From: Actinosynnema pretiosum
GTDB lineage: Bacteria > Actinomycetota > Actinomycetes > Mycobacteriales > Pseudonocardiaceae
Direction of reading: 5' to 3'
NCBI RefSeq assembly: GCF_024171695.1
Contig: NZ_JAMTCF010000001.1
Span: forward strand, 239,061 to 303,060
Length of the DNA: 64,000 nucleotides
A program made the translations under genes and the position numbers. The notes beneath the pieces were generated by a model. The model saw only the letters and a list, made by a program, of their open reading frames with translations, was not told the DNA's origin and searched no databases. Shown here piece by piece: positions 16,017 through 28,100 of the stretch. Position 1 is the stretch's first letter; every line of letters starts with the position of its first letter.

Positions 16017-18815
16017 TCACGCGCGGTGCGTGGCGCCCGGTCTGACCGCGCCGACCGCCGTCTCCGCGCCCCACGCGGAGAGCGCTTCCAAGGGCAGGCC
16101 GGTGGGCAGGTCGGCGCGGCGGCGGACCTTGAGCTTGCGGTAGACCCTGGTCAGGTGCTGCTCGACGGTGCTGATGGTGATGTAGAGCTTGCGGCCGATC
16201 TCGCGGTTGGTGTGGCCCATCGCGGCCAGCGCGGCGACCCTGCGCTCGGCGGTGCTGAGCGTGGCCAGGTCGTCGGGCTCGGTCGTGGGGGCGGTCTCGG
16301 TGGTGGTCTCGGTCTCGGGGGTGGTGGTGGGCGTGCCGTCCAGGACCAGGCCTGCGGGCAGCGCGGCGCGGCACAGGGCGCCCGCGCCGCAGGCCTCGGC
16401 GGTGCGCACGGCGCGCTTGGCCACGACCTCGGCGGCGCCGAACTCGCCCAGCGCGTGGTGCGTGGAGCCCAGGGCGGCCAGGGCCAGGGAGAGCTCCACC
16501 TGGTCGCCGCAGCCCTGGAGCAGCGCCACGGACTCGCGCAGCATGGGCAGCCGCTGCTTGAGCTCGGCGGACCGGGACAGGGCGCGCAGCGAGGCGCCGC
16601 GCACCCTCGGCAGGTCGGCGGTGGGGCGGTCGAGCTGGGCCAGGACCAGCTCGGCGGAGCGCTCGCCCCGGCCGAGCGCGAACTGGGCCAGGACGACGTC
16701 CGAGCGCCACGGCAGCAGCGCGGGCAGGTCCAGGTCCCAGTGCACGACCAGCTCGCCGCACTCCTCGAAGTCGGCGAGCGCGGCGTGCGGGCGACCGGCG
16801 GCCAGGTGGGCGTGGCCCCTGGCCCGCAGGTACACCGCCCAGTGCCAGGTGTCGCGCACGGTCACCGGGACGCTGCGCTTGAGCTGCGCCTCGGCCTCGT
16901 CGTGCTTGCCCGCCGTTGAGGTGGCGAGCACGAGGGCGGCGAGCGGGGAGGCGATGGCCTGGCCCCAGTTGCGCGGGGACAGGGTGGCCAGCGCGAGGCG
17001 GGCCTGCCGCTCCGCGCCCGCGAGGTCGCCCTCCAGCAGGGCGATGTGGGCGCGGGCGTCGGCGAGGGTGGCCTTCCAGGTGGTGTTCTGGCCGGTGCCG
17101 AGCTCCTCGCGCAGCGCGTCGTGCCAGTGCTTGGCGCGGCCGAGGGCGCCGCACGCGGCGAGGGTCATGAGGGCGTGCACGACCAGTTCCGGGGCGCTGT
17201 CGGGCATCCACCGGTTGCGCAGGACCCACTCGGCGGCGGCGAGCAGGTCCTCCTGGTGGTCGCGGGCCAGCGCGGAGCGGCGGTCGCCGGTGGCGGGCCG
17301 CACGGCGGCGGCCACGGTCGGGTGCTGCCAGCGGACCCAGTCGCGCAGGACGCGGTGCTCGGCGAGGACGGGGCTGCCGGGCCTGGCGGCGGCCTCCTCC
17401 ATGCGGCGCAGGGTGGTCTCGGCCTCGGCGCGGCGGCCGTGCCAGAGCTGGTAGCGCAGCAGGGCCCCGGTGTCGCGCGGGTCGAGGTGGCCCTGCTCGG
17501 CCGCTTCGGCGAGCGCGGGCAGGTGCCTGGCGACCACGGACGGTGTTGTTCGCCACTGGACGGCGGCGAGCGCGGCGAGCAGGGCGGCCTGGCCGGGCTC
17601 GTCGTCGGCGGGGCAGGCGGTGCGGGCGAGCTTGAGGCAGTCGGTGGCGTGGTCGAGCCGCTGCTCGACCAGGGCGCTGTCGGCGGCGTCGCGGAGCACG
17701 GACACCGACCACGGGGCGGTGGCCGCGCCCGCCGCGACCAGGTGGGTGGCGATGTCGCCGCTGGGCAGGCCCTCGACGTAGAGCAGCTCGGCGGCGCGCT
17801 GGTGCAGCTCGGTCAGCTCGTCGGCGCCGATGTCGCCGAGCACGGCGGCGCGCACGGCGGGGTGCCGGAAGCGGCCGTCGTCGAGCAGGCCCGCGCTGTT
17901 GAGGGAGGTGACGGCCTCGGTGGCGGCGGTGGTGAGCTCGGGGAAGCGGCAGAGCAGCTCGGGGGTGGCGTTCTCGCCGAGGACGGCGACGGCGCGCACG
18001 ACCTCCAGCAGTTCCGGGTCCCAGCGGTGCAGGCAGGCCAGGACGGCCCTGCGGAACGCCTCGCCGATGACGACGGCGTCGTCGGCGGTGTGCTCGGGGC
18101 CGCCGAGGGAGGCCGCGCGGTGGTCCTGGAGCAGGGCCTTGACCAGCAGCGGGTTGCCGCCGCTGACGGCGTGGACGGTGAGGGCGGAGGCGGTGGCGGC
18201 GGTGGCCGGGTCCAGCTCCCTGGTGATGACCTGGGCGACGCCGCGCGGGGACAGCGGGGACAGCCTCATGCCGGTGAAGCGGGACATGCGGGTGAGCTCG
18301 GCGCGGAACAGGGCGTTGACCCGGCGCGAGTGGTCGGACTCGGTGAGCACGACGATCATTCGGGCGGTGTCGATCCGGCGCAGCAGGTACAGCAGCGCCT
18401 GGAGGCTGAGCGGGTCGGCGTGCTCGACGTCGTCCACGGTGATGGCGACGGGACGGCGGCGGGCGATCTCCAGGAGTTGTTCGCAGGCCTCGCGGATCGC
18501 CTGCGGGGAGTCCTGGGCGGACGGGTCGTCGGGCTGGTCGAGGTCCAGGCGCAGGGGGCGCTCGGACTGGCCTTCGGGCAGGCCCGCGGCGAGCTGGGCG
18601 AGCACGCCGCCGCGCAGGGTCCGCTCGGCGCGCGAGCAGGTGGCGCCGAGCAGGAGCGGGTCGTCGGGGGCGCGGTCGGCGAACGCCCTGAGCAGGGTGG
18701 TCTTCCCACTGGCGCCGGGGCCGCTGATGTGCACGACCTGACCCCGACCACGAGCGCTCTCGGCTAACAGCGCGAGGGCTCGATCCAGTAGGTGCTCGCT
18801 CTCAACGAGGCTCAT
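16017..18815 (-). CDS. LAL-family LuxR transcriptional regulator (probable cluster activator)
   Basis: A 932-residue regulator of the large ATP-binding LuxR (LAL/MalT-like) class. The N-terminal AAA/STAND-type ATPase has Walker A GPGASGKTT (about 32-40) and a Walker B-like VAITVDDVEHAD (about 120-132). A long helical TPR-like middle follows. The C-terminal LuxR HTH reads LSTAERRVAALAAMGHTNREIGRKLYITISTVEQHLTRVYRKL. A Thr/Glu/Pro-rich linker (TPTTTPETETTTETAPTTE) precedes the HTH. Size and architecture match pathway-specific activators of polyene and macrolide clusters (PikD-like). It lies directly beside the 3' end of the giant PKS gene. ATG 18815 has GGGGA 5 nt upstream. Activation of the macrolactam promoters is inferred; candidate target sites are the CCCCTA repeats near 42189-42206 and 49667-49683. 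Confidence 0.88.
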   Translation of the reverse strand: MSLVESEHLLDRALALLAESARGRGQVVHISGPGASGKTTLLRAFADRAPDDPLLLGATCSRAERTLRGGVLAQLAAGLPEGQSERPLRLDLDQPDDPSAQDSPQAIREACEQLLEIARRRPVAITVDDVEHADPLSLQALLYLLRRIDTARMIVVLTESDHSRRVNALFRAELTRMSRFTGMRLSPLSPRGVAQVITRELDPATAATASALTVHAVSGGNPLLVKALLQDHRAASLGGPEHTADDAVVIGEAFRRAVLACLHRWDPELLEVVRAVAVLGENATPELLCRFPELTTAATEAVTSLNSAGLLDDGRFRHPAVRAAVLGDIGADELTELHQRAAELLYVEGLPSGDIATHLVAAGAATAPWSVSVLRDAADSALVEQRLDHATDCLKLARTACPADDEPGQAALLAALAAVQWRTTPSVVARHLPALAEAAEQGHLDPRDTGALLRYQLWHGRRAEAETTLRRMEEAAARPGSPVLAEHRVLRDWVRWQHPTVAAAVRPATGDRRSALARDHQEDLLAAAEWVLRNRWMPDSAPELVVHALMTLAACGALGRAKHWHDALREELGTGQNTTWKATLADARAHIALLEGDLAGAERQARLALATLSPRNWGQAIASPLAALVLATSTAGKHDEAEAQLKRSVPVTVRDTWHWAVYLRARGHAHLAAGRPHAALADFEECGELVVHWDLDLPALLPWRSDVVLAQFALGRGERSAELVLAQLDRPTADLPRVRGASLRALSRSAELKQRLPMLRESVALLQGCGDQVELSLALAALGSTHHALGEFGAAEVVAKRAVRTAEACGAGALCRAALPAGLVLDGTPTTTPETETTTETAPTTEPDDLATLSTAERRVAALAAMGHTNREIGRKLYITISTVEQHLTRVYRKLKVRRRADLPTGLPLEALSAWGAETAVGAVRPGATHRA

Positions 18816-19192
18816 GGTGGTCCCCCAAGATCAGCAGTCCGCACGTGCGACCGAGGCAACGCTGCGCAATCGAATCGCCACTCATTGCAACCAGATCGAG
18901 CTATACGACTGTACAATACGTTCGTATATACACCAGGGGAAAGTGATATGAAAAACCGTCACGTTGTCCACCGTGGGCATTTACCGGCGGGTAGCTACTA
19001 CTGCGTTCGTGCTAATTAGCGTCTCTTTCAGGCAAGATTTCGTCCTGGTGAAACGCGCTCGCAACGTGACGCGACCTGGGCGGACATCTTCTTGCCCTCG
19101 AACGAGCGAACGCCGCCACGGCAACCCGAAGTGACGGGAATGACGTGACGGCGTTCACACTGCTCGGTCATAACTCGGTCATGTCGAGCGGA
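18816..19192. promoter_or_regulatory. AT-rich regulator promoter region
   Basis: About 375 bp lie between the LAL regulator start and the PKS stop. From 18880 to 18950 the sequence is strongly AT-rich for this genome and holds TTGCAA (18885-18890), TACAAT (18912-18917) and an inverted repeat ATACG-TT-CGTAT (18916-18927). These look like promoter and operator elements. A small plus-strand ORF with a good ribosome site lies at 18948-19019. An 11-bp-phased direct repeat of CTCGGTCAT occurs at 19163-19171 and 19174-19182. Confidence 0.5.
18948..19019 (+). CDS. Possible 23-residue small ORF containing a TTA codon
   Basis: An ATG at 18948 is preceded by AGGGGA with about 7 nt spacing and opens a 23-codon frame (MKNRHVVHRGHLPAGSYYCV plus three residues) ending in TAG. 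It includes a TTA leucine codon, rare in such genomes and typical of bldA-dependent developmental control. It is divergent from the LAL regulator and sits just downstream of promoter-like sequence. The peptide has no family resemblance known to me. It could be a leader ORF, a small regulator or chance; its small size keeps confidence low. Confidence 0.3.
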   Translation: MKNRHVVHRGHLPAGSYYCVRAN

Positions 19193-22100
19193 TCAATCGG
19201 TCGCTTCGAGCTCCTCGTCCAGGATGTCGAACAGCTCGTCGGCGGTCACCGCGTCGAGCACGTCGGCCGCCCCGTCCACCGCCCTACCTGCGCCTGCCCA
19301 GCGCGCCACGAGCGCGCGCAGCCTGCTCTCGACCCGGACGCGCTCCTCCTCGTCCGGCGCGGCGGACTCCAGCGCGGACTCCAACCGGGCAAGCTCCGCC
19401 TCCAGGGAGGGCGCGGACTCCTCGGCGCCGCCCAGTCCGGACAGCAGCAGCTCCGCCACGGCGGCGGGCGTCGGGTGGTCGTAGACCAGCGTCGCGGACA
19501 ACCGGACACCGACCACTTCGGCCACCCGGTTGCGCAGTTCCACCGCGGCGAGCGAGTCGAACCCGAGTTCCAGGAACCCCTTCCCCGCGTCGACCGCGTG
19601 CGCCCCGTCGTGGCCGAGCACGCCCGCCACCAGGGAGCGCACCAGCTCCACGAGGTGGTCGCGCCTGCGCGCCGGGGGCAGCGCGGCGACCTGCTCGGCC
19701 ACCGACGGCCCCGAGGTGGGCGCGCCGGTCCCGGCGACCCGCCTGACCGCCCCGCGCACCAGCGCCCGGAACACCGGGGGCACCGCGCCGGACGCCTGCC
19801 GCACGGCCGCCAGGTCCAGCCTGGCCGCCACGAGGTCGGCCCGGTCCGAGGCCACCGCCGCGTCGAGCAGCGCCAGGCCTTCGGCGGGCCGCAGGCCGAG
19901 CACCCCGGAGGACGCCATCCGCCTGAGGTCCCGCTCCCCCAGCTCCCCGGTCATCGCGCTGGCCACCCCGGTCCACAGGCCCCAGGCCACCGAGGTGGCG
20001 GGCAGGCCGAGGGACCGGCGGTGCGCGGCGAGCGCGTCCAGGAAGCCGTTGGCGGCGGCGTAGGCGGACTGGCCCGCGCCGCCGACGACCGAGACCAGCG
20101 AGGAGAACAGCACGAACGCGGTCAGGTCGTGGCCCCGCGTCAGCTCGTGCAGGTGCCAGGCGGCCTCGGCCTTGGGCCGCCAGACCGCCGCCACCTGCTC
20201 GGGGGTGAGCCCGGACAGCAGCGCGTCGTCCACCACGCCCGCCGAGTGCACGACCGCCGAGAGCGACCGGCCGGTGAGCAGGGCCGCGACGGCGTCCCGG
20301 TCGGCGACGTCGCACGCGGCGACCTCGACCGCCGCGCCGAGGCCGGTCAGCTCGGCCACGAGGTCGGCCGCGCCGGGCGCGTCCTGGCCTCGACGGCTGG
20401 TGAGCAGCAGATCGGTGACGCCGTGCGCGGTGACCAGGTGCCTGGCAACGGTCGCGCCGACACCGCTCAGGCCGCCGGTCACCAGGACCTGGCCGGAGCC
20501 GAAGTCGGGGCGTTCGGCGGGCAGCCCGGCCCGGACCAGCCTGGGCACGAACGCCCGGCCGCCGCGCACCGCGAGCTGCGGTTCCCCTGCGGTCAGGGCG
20601 GCGGGCAGTGCCAGGTCGGAGGCCGGGTCGCCGTCCACGTCGACCACGCTCACCAGGTCCGGGTGCTCGACCTGCGCCGAGCGCAGCAGCCCCCACAGGG
20701 CGGCGTGCGCCAGGCCCGGCGAGTCCTCGCCGTCCACCGACACCGCGCCGGTGGTGACGACCACGAGCCGCTTGCCCGCGAGCCGGTCGTCCTCGGCCCA
20801 GCGCCGCAGCAGCGGCAGCAGCCCTTCGACCGCCGCCCGTCCGGCCGTGGCCGGGTCGTCGCCGGTGGTGCGCAGGGGCACCAGGACCGAGGCCGGTCCC
20901 TGCGGGCCCGCCGCCGCCACCGCGTCCAGGTCGGGGTGGGCGACCTCGGCCGGGAAGCGGCCGGGGGCGCCGAGCACGGCGAGCCTGGCCGGGGTGTCGG
21001 CCGCGCCGAGCACCGGGGTCCAGTCGAGCCGGAACAGCGCGTCGCCGACCGAGGGGCCCTCGGCTGCGGGCAGCGGGCGCACCGCCAGCGCGCCCACCTC
21101 GGCGACCGGCGCGCCGTCCGGGTCGGCCAGCGCGACCGCGTAGGCGGTGGGTCCGGTGCGGGTCAGCCGGACCCGCAGCGCGGACGCCCCGGTGGCCCGC
21201 AGCACCACGTCCTTCCAGGCGAACGGCACGGTCAGCTCGCCGGGCCCGTCCTCCAGCAGCTCGGCGGTGTGCAGGGTGGCGTCCAGCAGGGCCGGGTGCA
21301 GGCCGTAACCGGAGGCGTCGACCTCCTCGGGCAGGGCGACCTCGGCGAACACCTCGTCGCCGCGCCGCCAGGCCGCGCGCAGGCCCTGGAACGCCGGGCC
21401 GTAGCCGTAGCCGCGCGCGGCCAGCTCCGCGTAGTGCCCGGTGAGGTCCAGCTCGGTGGCGTCCTGCGGCGCCCACCGGCCGGGCTCGCCGGTCAGGTCG
21501 GCGTCGGTGGTGGCGGTCGTGGTGTCCGGGACGAGCGAGCCGGTGGCGTGCCTGGTCCACTGCGCGCCCTCGGCGTCGGGCCGGGAGTGCGCGGTGACCG
21601 CGCGGCGACCGGACTCGTCCGCCGCGCCCACGGCGACCTGGAGCACGACGCCGCCGCGCTCGGGGAGCACGAGCGGGGACTGGAGGGTCAGCTCCTCGAC
21701 CCGGCCGCAGCCGACCTGGTCGCCCGCCTGGACGGCCAGCTCCACGAACGCCGTGCCGGGCAGCAGGACCTCGCCCGAGACGGTGTGGTCGGCCAGCCAG
21801 GCGTGGGTGCGCGGCGAGATCCGGCCGGTGAGCAGGACGCCGTCGCCCTCGGCGGTGGTGAGCACGTCCCCGGCCAGCGGGTGGCCGGTGCCCGAGCCCG
21901 TGCCGCCGACGGCGGCGTCGAGCCAGTAGCGGCGGCGCTGGAACGGGTAGGTGGGCAGGTCGACCCGGCGGGCGCCCGCACCGGCGAACAGCGCGGCCCA
22001 GTCCGGGGTCGCGCCCCGGACGAAGAGCGCGCCCACGGCGGCGGCGAGCGCGGTGGTCTCCGGGTGGTCGGCGCGCTGGGTGGCGGTCAGCAGCGCGGCG

Positions 22101-25100
22101 GCCTCGTCGCGCAGGCAGTCGCGGCCGAGGGCGGTGAGCACCGCGTCCGGGCCGACCTCCAGGAACGTGGTGGCGCCCCTGGACTCCAGCTCGCGCACGG
22201 CGTCGTGGAAGCGCACCGCGCCGCGCACGTGCCGCACCCAGTACTCGGGGTCGGTCAGCTCGCCCGGTTCGGCGAGGCGGCCGGTGAGGGTGGAGACCAC
22301 GGGGGTGGTCGGCTCGGCGTAGGCGATGGTCGTGGCGACCTCGCGGAACGCGCCCAGCACCTCGTCGGTGTGCGGGGAGTGGAAGGCGTGGGACACCGCG
22401 AGGGCGCGGGTCTTGAGGCCGTCGGCCTTCCAGGTCGCCACCAGGTCGGCCAGCGCGTCGGCGTCGCCGGAGACGACGGTCGAGGCAGGACCGTTCACGG
22501 CGGCGACGTCGACCCGGCCCTCCAGGCCCACGAGGTCGGCGCGGACGCGCTCCTCGGTGGCCAGGACCGAGACCATGCCGCCGTCGGGGCGCATGGACTG
22601 CATGAGCCTGCCGCGCGCGGCGACCAGCCTGGCCGCGTCGGCGAGGGAGAAGACCCCGGCGACGTGGGCGGCGGCCAGCTCGCCGATCGAGTGGCCGGCG
22701 AGGAGGTCCGCCCGCACGCCCCAGGACTGGAGCAGGCGGTGCAGGGCGACCTCGAAGGCGAACAGGGCGGGCTGGCTGTAGCGGGTCTGCTGCACCAGGT
22801 CCGGGTCGTCGCCGTCCAGGACCTGCGCGAGCGGGGTGTCCAGCTCGGCGTCGAGCAGCGCGCACGCCTCGTCGAACGCCTCGGCGAACACCGGCCAGGC
22901 GGCGCGCAGCTCGCGTCCCATGCCCGCGCGCTGCGCGCCCTGCCCGGTGAACAGCAGGGCGAGCGCCCCGGTGGAGCGGGCGCCGCGCACGACGCCGGGG
23001 CCGGAACCGGTGGTGGCCAGGGCTTCCAGGGACTTGAGCACCTCGGCGGGGTCGCCGGGGACGATCGCCGCGCGGTGCTCCAGTGCCGCGCGGGTGGTGG
23101 CGGTGGCGTGGGCCAGGTCGGTCCGGTCGACGCCGTCCGCGAGCAGCGCCAGCAGGTTCCCCGCCTGGGCGCGCAGGGCGCCCTCGTCGGCGGCGGCCAG
23201 CACGATCGGGGCGGGCACGGCCCTGGTCGGCGCGTCCTGGCCGGAGGTGGCCGGGGCGGGCGCGGTCGGGGCCTGCTCGACGATGACGTGCGCGTTGGTG
23301 CCGCTGATGCCGAAGGAGGAGACGCCCGCGCGGCGCGGGTGGTCGGTCTGCGGCCACGGCCGGGACTCGGTCAGCAGCTCGACCGCGCCCTCGCTCCAGT
23401 CGACCCGGTCGGTGCGCCGGTCGGCGTGCAGCGTGCGGGGCAGCACGCCCGCCCGGATCGCCATGATCATCTTGATGACGCCCGCGACGCCCGCCGCCGC
23501 CTGGGTGTGGCCGATGTTGGACTTGATCGAGCCCAGCCACAGCGGCTCGGCGCGGTCCTGGCCGTAGGTGGAGAGCACGGCCTGGGCCTCGATCGGGTCG
23601 CCGAGCACCGTGCCGGTGCCGTGCGCCTCGACGGCGTCCACCTCGGACGGTCGCAGGCCCGCGACGGACAGCGCGGCCCGCATGACCCGCTGCTGCGACG
23701 GGCCGTTGGGCGCGGTGAGGCCGTTGGACGCGCCGTCCTGGTTCACCGCGCTGCCGCGCAGCACGGCCAGCACCTCGTGCCCGTTCGCCTGGGCGTCGGA
23801 GAGGCGCTCCAGGACCAGCATCCCGACGCCCTCGGACATCGCGGTGCCGTCCGCGTCGGCGGAGAACGACTTCGCCCGCCCGCCCGGCGCCAGGCCGCGC
23901 TGGAGGCTGAAGTCGACGAACGTGTCCGGGGTGGCCATGACGCTCACGCCGCCCGCCAGCGCCAGCGAGCACTCCCCCGCCCTGAGCGCCTGCGCGGCCA
24001 GGTGGAGGGAGACCAGCGAGGAGGAGCACGCGGTGTCGACCGAGACGGCCGGGCCCTCCAGACCCAGCACGTAGGACACCCGGCCGGACGCGACGCTGCC
24101 CAGGCTGCCGTTGCCGACGTAGCCGGCCAGGTCCTCGGGCACCGACCGCAGGCGGGTCGCGTAGTCGTTGTACATCACGCCCGCGAACACGCCGGTCGCG
24201 CTGCCGCGCAGCGACACCGGGTCGATCCCGGCCCGCTCCAGGGCCTCCCAGGCGGTCTCCAGCAGCAGGCGCTGCTGCGGGTCGGTGGCCAGGGCCTCGC
24301 GCGGGCTGATGCCGAAGAACCCGGCGTCGAAGTCGGCCGCGTCGTGCAGGAAGCCGCCTTCCAGGGAGCAGGACTTGCCGACCTTGCCGGGCTCCGGGTC
24401 GAACAGGGCGTCCAGGTCCCAGCCGCGATCGGTCGGGAACGCGCTGATGGCGTCGACGCCGCCGTCGAGCAGCCGCCACAGGTCCTCGGGCGTGCTGACG
24501 TCGCCGGGGAAGCGGCAGCCGATGCCGACGACCGCGATCGGGTCGTCGTCCACCGCGCGGGCGGGCGCGGCGGGCAGCTCGGCGGCGGGCTCGGCGTCGC
24601 CGACCAGCTCGGTCTCCAGCAGGGCCGCCAGCAGCTCGGGGTTCGGGTGGTCGAACACCAGGGTCGCGGGCAGCCGCAGGCCGGTGGCCGCGACCAGGCG
24701 GTTGCGCAGCTCGACCGCCGCGAGCGAGTCGAAGCCCAGGTCGCGGAACGCGCGGCGCGGGTCGACGGACGCCGCGCCGTCGTGGCCGAGGACGGCCGCG
24801 ACGTGCGAGCGCACCAGGTCCAGCACCACGCGGGTCCGGTCGGTCGGGGGCAGCGCGCGGAGCCTGCGGGCCAGCGCGGAGCCGCCGTCCTCGTCGCCGG
24901 TGACGCCGGAGCGGCGGACCTGCTTGCGCACCAGGGACTTCAGCAGCGCGGGCAGCGCGTCGCGCTCGCGCAGCGCGGCCAGGTCCAGGCGCATCGGGAC
25001 CAGCAGCGGCTCGGCCGAGGCGAGGCTGGCGTCGAACAGCGCCAGGCCCTCCTCGGTGGTCAGGCCGGTGACGCCGGAGCGGCCCATGCGGGCCAAGTCG

Positions 25101-28100
25101 ACGTCGGACAGGTGGTCGGTCATGCCGCTGCGCTGGGACCAGAAGCCCCAGGCGAGCGAGACGCCCGGCAGCCCCGCGGCGCGGCGGGCCTGCGCGAGGC
25201 CGTCGACGTAGGTGTTGGCGGCGGCGTAGTTGCCCTGGGCCGCGCCGTCGTAGACGCCCGCGGCGGAGGAGAACAGCACGAACGCCCGCAGGTCGCCGGT
25301 CAGCTCGTGCAGGTGCCGCGCGCCCTCGGCCTTGGGGTTCCAGGCCGCGTCCAGGCGCTCGGGGGTCAGGCCGGTGACCAGGCCGTCGTCGAGCACGGCT
25401 GCGGTGTGCACGACGGCGGTGAGGCCGTCGACGCCCGCGAGGAGGGCGGCGACCGAGTCGCGGTCGGCGACGTCGCAGGCGACGACGCGGGCGGTGGCGC
25501 CCAGGTCGGCCAGCTCGGCCACCAGCTCGGTCGCGCCGGGGGCGTCGGGGCCGCGACGGCTGGTGAGGACCAGCTCGCGCACGCCCCGCTCCACCAGGTG
25601 CCTGGCCAGCACCGCGCCGAGGCCGCCGGTGCCGCCGGTGACCAGGACGGTGTCCTCGGCGGTCCAGGCGAACGCGGGGCCGTCGGGGGCAGCGCGGACC
25701 AGGCGCGGGGCGAGCAGGTCGTCGCCGCGCACCGCGACCTCCGGCTCACCCGAGCCGAGGGCGGCGAGCAGGCCGTCCCAGTGCACCGGCCAGCCGTCGG
25801 TGTCCACCAGCGCGAACCGGTCGGGGTTCTCGGCGGCGGCGGCCCGGATCAGGCCGTGCGCGGCGGTGACGGCCGGGTCGACCGGCACGTCGCCGACCGC
25901 CGCGCCGCCCCTGGTGAGCACCACGAGCTTGGCGGAGGCGAACCTGGTGTCCGCCAACCACTCCTGCGCGGTGGACAGGGCCAGGTCGACGGCGGAGCGG
26001 GAGGACTCGGCCGAGCCGATCGGCAGCACGACCCACTCCGGGACGTCCGCGCCGATCGAGGCCAGGTCGGGGACCTTGGGCACGTACTTGCCCAGCGCGT
26101 CGCCGAGCACGAGCAGCTTGCCGGTGGTCGGCGCGGCCTCGATCTTGGTCCAGTCGATCCGGAACAGGGCGTCCGGCACACCGGCCGAGGGGACGACGAC
26201 CTCGCGGGAGAGCAGGTCGGCGACCTGGGCGACGGGGTTGCCCGCCTGGTCCGCGACCCGGATGGCCAGGCCGTCGCCGCCGGTCGGGGTGAGCCGCACC
26301 CGCAGGGCGCGGGCGCCCTCGGCGAACAGCGACACGCCCGTCCAGGAGAACGGCAGCTGCGGCGGCTTGTCCTCGCCGGACTCCACGACCAGCACCGGGT
26401 GCAGCGCCGCGTCGAGCAGCGCGGGGTGCAGGCCGTACCCGGCCGGGTCGACGTCCTCGGGCAGCTCGACCTCGGCGAACACCTCGTCGCCGAGGCGCCA
26501 GGCGGCGCGCAGGCCCTGGAACGCGGGGCCGTAGCCGTAGCCCTGGGCGTCGAGCGCCGGGTAGGCGCCGTCCAGGTCCACCGGCTGCGCGCCGGGCGGC
26601 GGCCAGGCGACCAGGTCGAAGTCCGGGGTGGTCTCGGAGCGGACCAGGCGGCCGGTGGCGTGCCTGGTCCACGGGGCCTCGGAGCCCTCGGCGCGGGAGT
26701 GCGCGGTCAGCTCCCGGCCGCCGTCCCGGTCGGGGTCGCCGATGCGGAGCTGGACGTGCACGCCGCCGCGCTCGGGCAGCGCGAGCGGGGCCTCCAGGGT
26801 CAGCTCGTCCACGCGGTCGCAGCCGACCTGGTCGCCCGCCCGGATCGCCAGCTCCACGAACGCGGTGCCGGGGAGCAGGGTCGTGCCCGCGAAGGCGTGG
26901 TGCGCCAGCCACGGGTGGGTGTCGGCGGCGAGGCGGCCGGTGAGCAGGACCTCGTCCGCGCCCGCCACCGCGATGGTCGCGCCGAGCAGCGGGTGGGCGG
27001 TCGCGGCCAGGCCCGCCGAGGTGACGTCGCCGGTCGCCGAGGTGGCGTCGAGCCAGTAGCGGCGGTGCTGGAAGGCGTAGGTGGGCAGGGCGGTCCGGCG
27101 CGGGGTCGCCTTGGACTGGGCGACGAGCAGGCCGGTCCAGTCCACGTCGACGCCGCGCGTCCACGCCTGGGCCAGGGACAGCAGCACCCGGCGGGGGCCG
27201 CCGTCGTCGCGGCGCAGGGAGCCGATCGCGGCGACCTCGCGGCCGTCCTCCTCGGCGGTCTCCAGGACCGCCGAGGTGAGCACCGCGTGCGGGCTGCACT
27301 CGACGAACACGGCGTGCCCGGTGGCGAGCAGGGTCCGGGTGGCGCCGACGAAGTCGACCGTCTCGCGCAGGTTCGTGTACCAGTACCCGGCGTCAAGTGC
27401 GGCGGTGTCGGTGAACTCGGCGGTGACGGTGGAGCAGAACGGGGTGGTGGAGGTGCGCGGGGACAGGTCCGCGAGCACGTCGAGCAGGCGCTCGCGGATC
27501 GACTCCACGTGGGCGGAGTGCGAGGCGTAGTCCACCGGGACCCGCTTGGCCCGCGCGCCCTCGGCGCGCAGCTCGGCCTGGAGCGCGTCCAGCCCGGCCG
27601 GGTCGCCGGAGACGACCACGGAGCGGGTTCCGTTGACCACGGCGATCGACAGGCCCTCGGCGAGCCGGGGGCGGACCTCGTCCACGGGCAGCTGCACGGA
27701 CAGCATCCCGCCCTTGCCCGCCAGGTCCTCGGCGATGGCGAGGCTGCGCAGCGCCACGATCGCGGCGCCGTCGCGGGTGGACAGCGCGCCGGACGCGACG
27801 GCGGCGGCGATCTCGCCCTGCGAGTGGCCGACGACCGCGTCGGGGCGCACGCCGTTCGCGCGCCACAGCTCGGCCAGCGACACCATCATCGCCCACAGCA
27901 CCGGCTGCACCACGTCGACCCGCTCCAGCGAGGGGGCGTCCTCGTCGCCTCGGGCCACGGCGATCAGGTCCCAGTCCACGAACTCGGACAGGGCCCGCGC
28001 GCACTCGGCCATGCGGGCGGCGAAGACCGGGGAGGCGTCGAGCAGCTCGGCGGCCATGCCGACCCACTGCGAGCCCTGGCCGGGGAAGACGAACACGACC

